The position numbers and the translations under genes were made by a program. A model generated the notes under the pieces. The model ran no database searches, was not told the origin of the DNA, and saw only the letters and a program-made list of their open reading frames with translations. Of a DNA stretch of 64,000 nucleotides, positions 62,213 through 64,000 are shown piece after piece; position 1 is the stretch's first letter, and each line of letters starts with the position of its first letter. The stretch is from Bacillaceae bacterium OF18-1A (GTDB lineage: Bacteria; Bacillota; Bacilli; Bacillales; Bacillaceae_G). The DNA is taken from contig JAQEWB010000003.1 in NCBI GenBank assembly GCA_027694045.1, positions 269,534 to 333,533 of the forward strand, given 5' to 3'.

Positions 62213-62839
62213 TTAAAATTTACTTGCTACTTTAGCTGCTTCTTCAAGACCCGCAGTAATAATTTCTTCTGCCTTATCTGGGAATTGGTTATGTCCTTCA
62301 ATAACTACTGTTTCCATATTTGTTGCGCCGAAGAAGCCCATCATAGTTGCTACATATTTAACAGCCATTTCTGCCCCAGCTGCTGGACCTTCAGAATATA
62401 CGCCACCGCGTGCATTTAATAATGCAATTTTCTTATCTCCAATTAGACCAACCGGACCTTCTGGTGTGTATTTAAACGTTTTACCAGCGCGGTTTAAATA
62501 ATCAATATATGTGTGCAGTACCGCTGGAATCGTTAAGTTCCATAATGGGAAACCGAAAACAACTTTATCAGCTTCTAGGAATTGATTTAAGTACTTATCA
62601 GCAACTGCTACTGCTTTTGCTTCTTCTTCTGTTAAATCAAATCCTTTACCTACTTTGAATGTACCATTAATCATGTCTACGCCTACGTATGGTAATTCTT
62701 CTTTATATAAATCAAGTTCTACTACTGTATCGTTTGGATGTGCTTCTTTGTAACTTGCTAAAAATGCCTCGTATAATTTCACGCTAACTGCTTGTTCCGC
62801 TGGACGGTTGTTTGCTTTTACGAATAAAACTGTTGCCAT
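62213..62839 (-). CDS. azoR: FMN-dependent NADH-azoreductase
   Basis: Flavodoxin-fold quinone/azo reductase of 208 residues. The phosphate-binding N-terminus is VLFVKANNRPAEQAVS; the FMN motifs are FGFPLWNLTIPAVLHTYIDY near 95 and LNARGGVYSEGPAAGAE near 145. It reduces quinones and azo compounds by two-electron steps and protects against thiol-specific stress. AGGAGGAAAAAAT precedes the ATG. Monocistronic. The B. cereus group has several paralogues. Confidence 0.93.
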   Translation of the reverse strand: MATVLFVKANNRPAEQAVSVKLYEAFLASYKEAHPNDTVVELDLYKEELPYVGVDMINGTFKVGKGFDLTEEEAKAVAVADKYLNQFLEADKVVFGFPLWNLTIPAVLHTYIDYLNRAGKTFKYTPEGPVGLIGDKKIALLNARGGVYSEGPAAGAEMAVKYVATMMGFFGATNMETVVIEGHNQFPDKAEEIITAGLEEAAKVASKF

Positions 62840-62981
62840 TATTTTTTCCTCCTAATACTCACTCTTATGTTGTTATATATGGTTTTAAAAAATATTTTTT
62901 GTAATTGTTGTTTGTTGCTTACAAAACATATTTTATCTTTATCTCAAGATAATTTCGTCCTCACATAGACGTATTTTTCCA

Positions 62982-63011
62982 TAAAAAAAGTCCACCTCCT
63001 AAAGGCGAACT
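62982..63011 (-). terminator. terminator of the right-end two-component operon
   Basis: On the minus strand AGTTCGCCT pairs, with G-U pairs, with AGGTGGACT, followed by seven T. Confidence 0.8.
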
Positions 63012-63030
63012 AGGTCTTACGACTTTTGTC

Positions 63031-63678
63031 TTATACAATCCCATTTTTCACTGCATATAACGCAGCTTGCGTGCGATCAGATAAATTTAATTTACTCAAA
63101 ATACTACTTACATGCGCTTTAACCGTCTTTTCTGTAATAACTAGAACAGAAGCAATTTCTTTATTGCTCATCCCTTTTGCTATTAGTTGTAACACTTCAT
63201 TTTCTCTCGCTGTCAATACATCTACATGAACAAACTGTTCTTCTTCTCTCTCTTCCTCTGGTAATGTTTGAGAGAGGAGAGCACTTGCAATATCGGGGTG
63301 TAATTGAATATTACCTTTATACGCACTTCGAATTGCTTCAACAAGTTGATCTGGTTCTACATCTTTTAAAATATATCCACTTGCTCCTGCCTTTAATGCA
63401 GGTAAAACATGTGCTTGATCAGAAAAGCTAGTTAATACAATTACCTTCACGTCTGGATATTCTTTTTTTATACGTGCTGTTGCCTCAACGCCATCCATCT
63501 CAGGCATATATAAATCCATTAGTATTACGTCAGGATTTGTTTCCCCTACTTTCACTAACGCTTCTTTCCCGTTATTTGCTTCTCCAACTAACTCTAAATC
63601 TTCCTGTGTACTTAAGAAAAATGCTAATCCTTTTAAAACAACTGTATGATCATCAACTAACAATACTTTTATTTTCAC
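63031..63678 (-). CDS. NarL/LuxR-family response regulator
   Basis: Response regulator of 215 residues. The phospho-acceptor is Asp55 in LMDLYMPEMDG; the switch region is VLTSFSDQAHVLPALKAGA. The C-terminal LuxR helix-turn-helix is LTARENEVLQLIAKGMSNKE. The start is a GTG (MKIKVLLVDDHTV) with GAGGGAA six bases upstream. It lies 20 bases after the kinase gene. LiaR/YxjL-like, but the targets cannot be told. Confidence 0.9.
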   Translation of the reverse strand: MKIKVLLVDDHTVVLKGLAFFLSTQEDLELVGEANNGKEALVKVGETNPDVILMDLYMPEMDGVEATARIKKEYPDVKVIVLTSFSDQAHVLPALKAGASGYILKDVEPDQLVEAIRSAYKGNIQLHPDIASALLSQTLPEEEREEEQFVHVDVLTARENEVLQLIAKGMSNKEIASVLVITEKTVKAHVSSILSKLNLSDRTQAALYAVKNGIV

Positions 63679-63698
63679 GAACTTCCCTCATTTTCACA

Positions 63699-64000
63699 TC
63701 ATAATGGTACATTTACTTTTATGCTTGTTTGTTGCTTGCTACTTACAACTTTAATTGTTCCACCAACTAATTCTACTCTTTCACGCATCGTAATCATACC
63801 GAGTGATTTCTTCTCTTTTATATCTTTTTCTACAAAACCATTTCCTTGATCTACTATTTCTAATGATACATTCTTCTCTGTCACTTTGAAATAAATCGTC
63901 GCTTCTTTTACACCTGCATGCTTACTTACGTTATTTAAAGCTTCTTGCCCAATTCGCCATAGTGCTTCTTCTACTACACGTGGTAAATCGCGAACACCTG
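63699..64000 (-). CDS. sensor histidine kinase, N-terminal part beyond the window
   Basis: The last ~100 codons of a HisKA_3-type kinase. The ATP-binding motifs are EALWRIGQEALNNVSKHAG (N box), VDQGNGF (G1) and SLGMITMRERVELVGG (G2), ending IKVNVPL. The frame is open to the right edge. Partner of the response regulator that follows. Sensor domain not visible. Confidence 0.9.
   Translation of the reverse strand, partial: GVRDLPRVVEEALWRIGQEALNNVSKHAGVKEATIYFKVTEKNVSLEIVDQGNGFVEKDIKEKKSLGMITMRERVELVGGTIKVVSSKQQTSIKVNVPL

Noticed and set aside
1..64000. CRISPR arrays, tRNA/rRNA genes, insertion sequences, prophage
   Set aside because: No regularly spaced direct repeats, no tRNA-like cloverleaf, no transposase, integrase or phage structural gene was seen on either strand.

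Overview
The window is chromosomal DNA of a Bacillus cereus group bacterium (B. cereus/B. thuringiensis type). It is AT-rich with strong AGGAGG-like ribosome binding sites. It carries the PlcR-PapR virulence quorum-sensing pair, three exact PlcR boxes, spore genes (cwlJ, gerQ, pbpG, rsfA), and many fragments of a dispersed repeat that resembles the B. cereus group element bcr1. The plcR frame is full length (285 codons), unlike the nonsense allele known from B. anthracis. Gene order in several blocks matches the ywj, ywi, ywh, ywf and ywd regions of B. subtilis.

Layout. (1) 1-6430, minus strand: fatty acid beta-oxidation operon fadF - thiolase - 3-hydroxybutyryl-CoA dehydrogenase - two acyl-CoA dehydrogenases (the last cut by the left edge), with a FadR-type operator inside the fadF promoter. 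(2) 6731-8899: clsB and uvsE. (3) 9027-11705: a membrane GGDEF-EAL protein. (4) 11725-13500: papR and plcR, each behind a PlcR box, and a decayed thermolysin-family protease (nprB-like). (5) 13545-16908: ABC exporter plus two-component system matching yvfRSTU. (6) 17114-19790: a methionine aminopeptidase and a secreted M28 aminopeptidase behind a third PlcR box. (7) 19845-27471: structured repeats, argS-ywiB, an MccF-like peptidase, yxeA, a PTS IIC-like permease, speB and speE. (8) 27636-33793: MerR/MFS pair, GDPD, pbpG, ywhD, ywhC, ywhB. (9) 33822-39416: HD phosphohydrolase and a Fur-box siderophore ABC importer. (10) 39542-44514: DUF1450 protein, rsfA, a lipoprotein, lipL, pta, hemQ. (11) 44716-52202: a D,D-carboxypeptidase, cwlJ-gerQ, ywdK, ywdI, a shortened K+ channel gene, a ywdJ-like permease, a HAD phosphatase, a DUF3817 protein, ung. 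(12) 52222-56714: an SGNH hydrolase-ABC-2 exporter operon and a LacI/YczE divergent pair. (13) 56744-60614: hom, metA and metY, with a SAM-I riboswitch ahead of metY-metA. (14) 60921-64000: a ClC-family protein, azoR, and a two-component system whose kinase is cut by the right edge.

Most genes are ordinary core genes. The parts that reward a second look are the PlcR regulon pieces (including the deleted protease beside plcR), two families of non-coding structured repeats that repeatedly abut stop codons, the K+ channel frame that has lost TM2 and its Rossmann domain, and a cyclic-di-GMP protein whose EAL domain has an Asp-to-Ala change. I found no CRISPR array, tRNA, rRNA, insertion sequence with a transposase, or prophage. 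I saw no clearly new multi-gene system. The least characterised multi-gene unit is the SGNH hydrolase-ABC exporter operon. Family names and comparisons with B. subtilis or other strains are from memory; no search was run.
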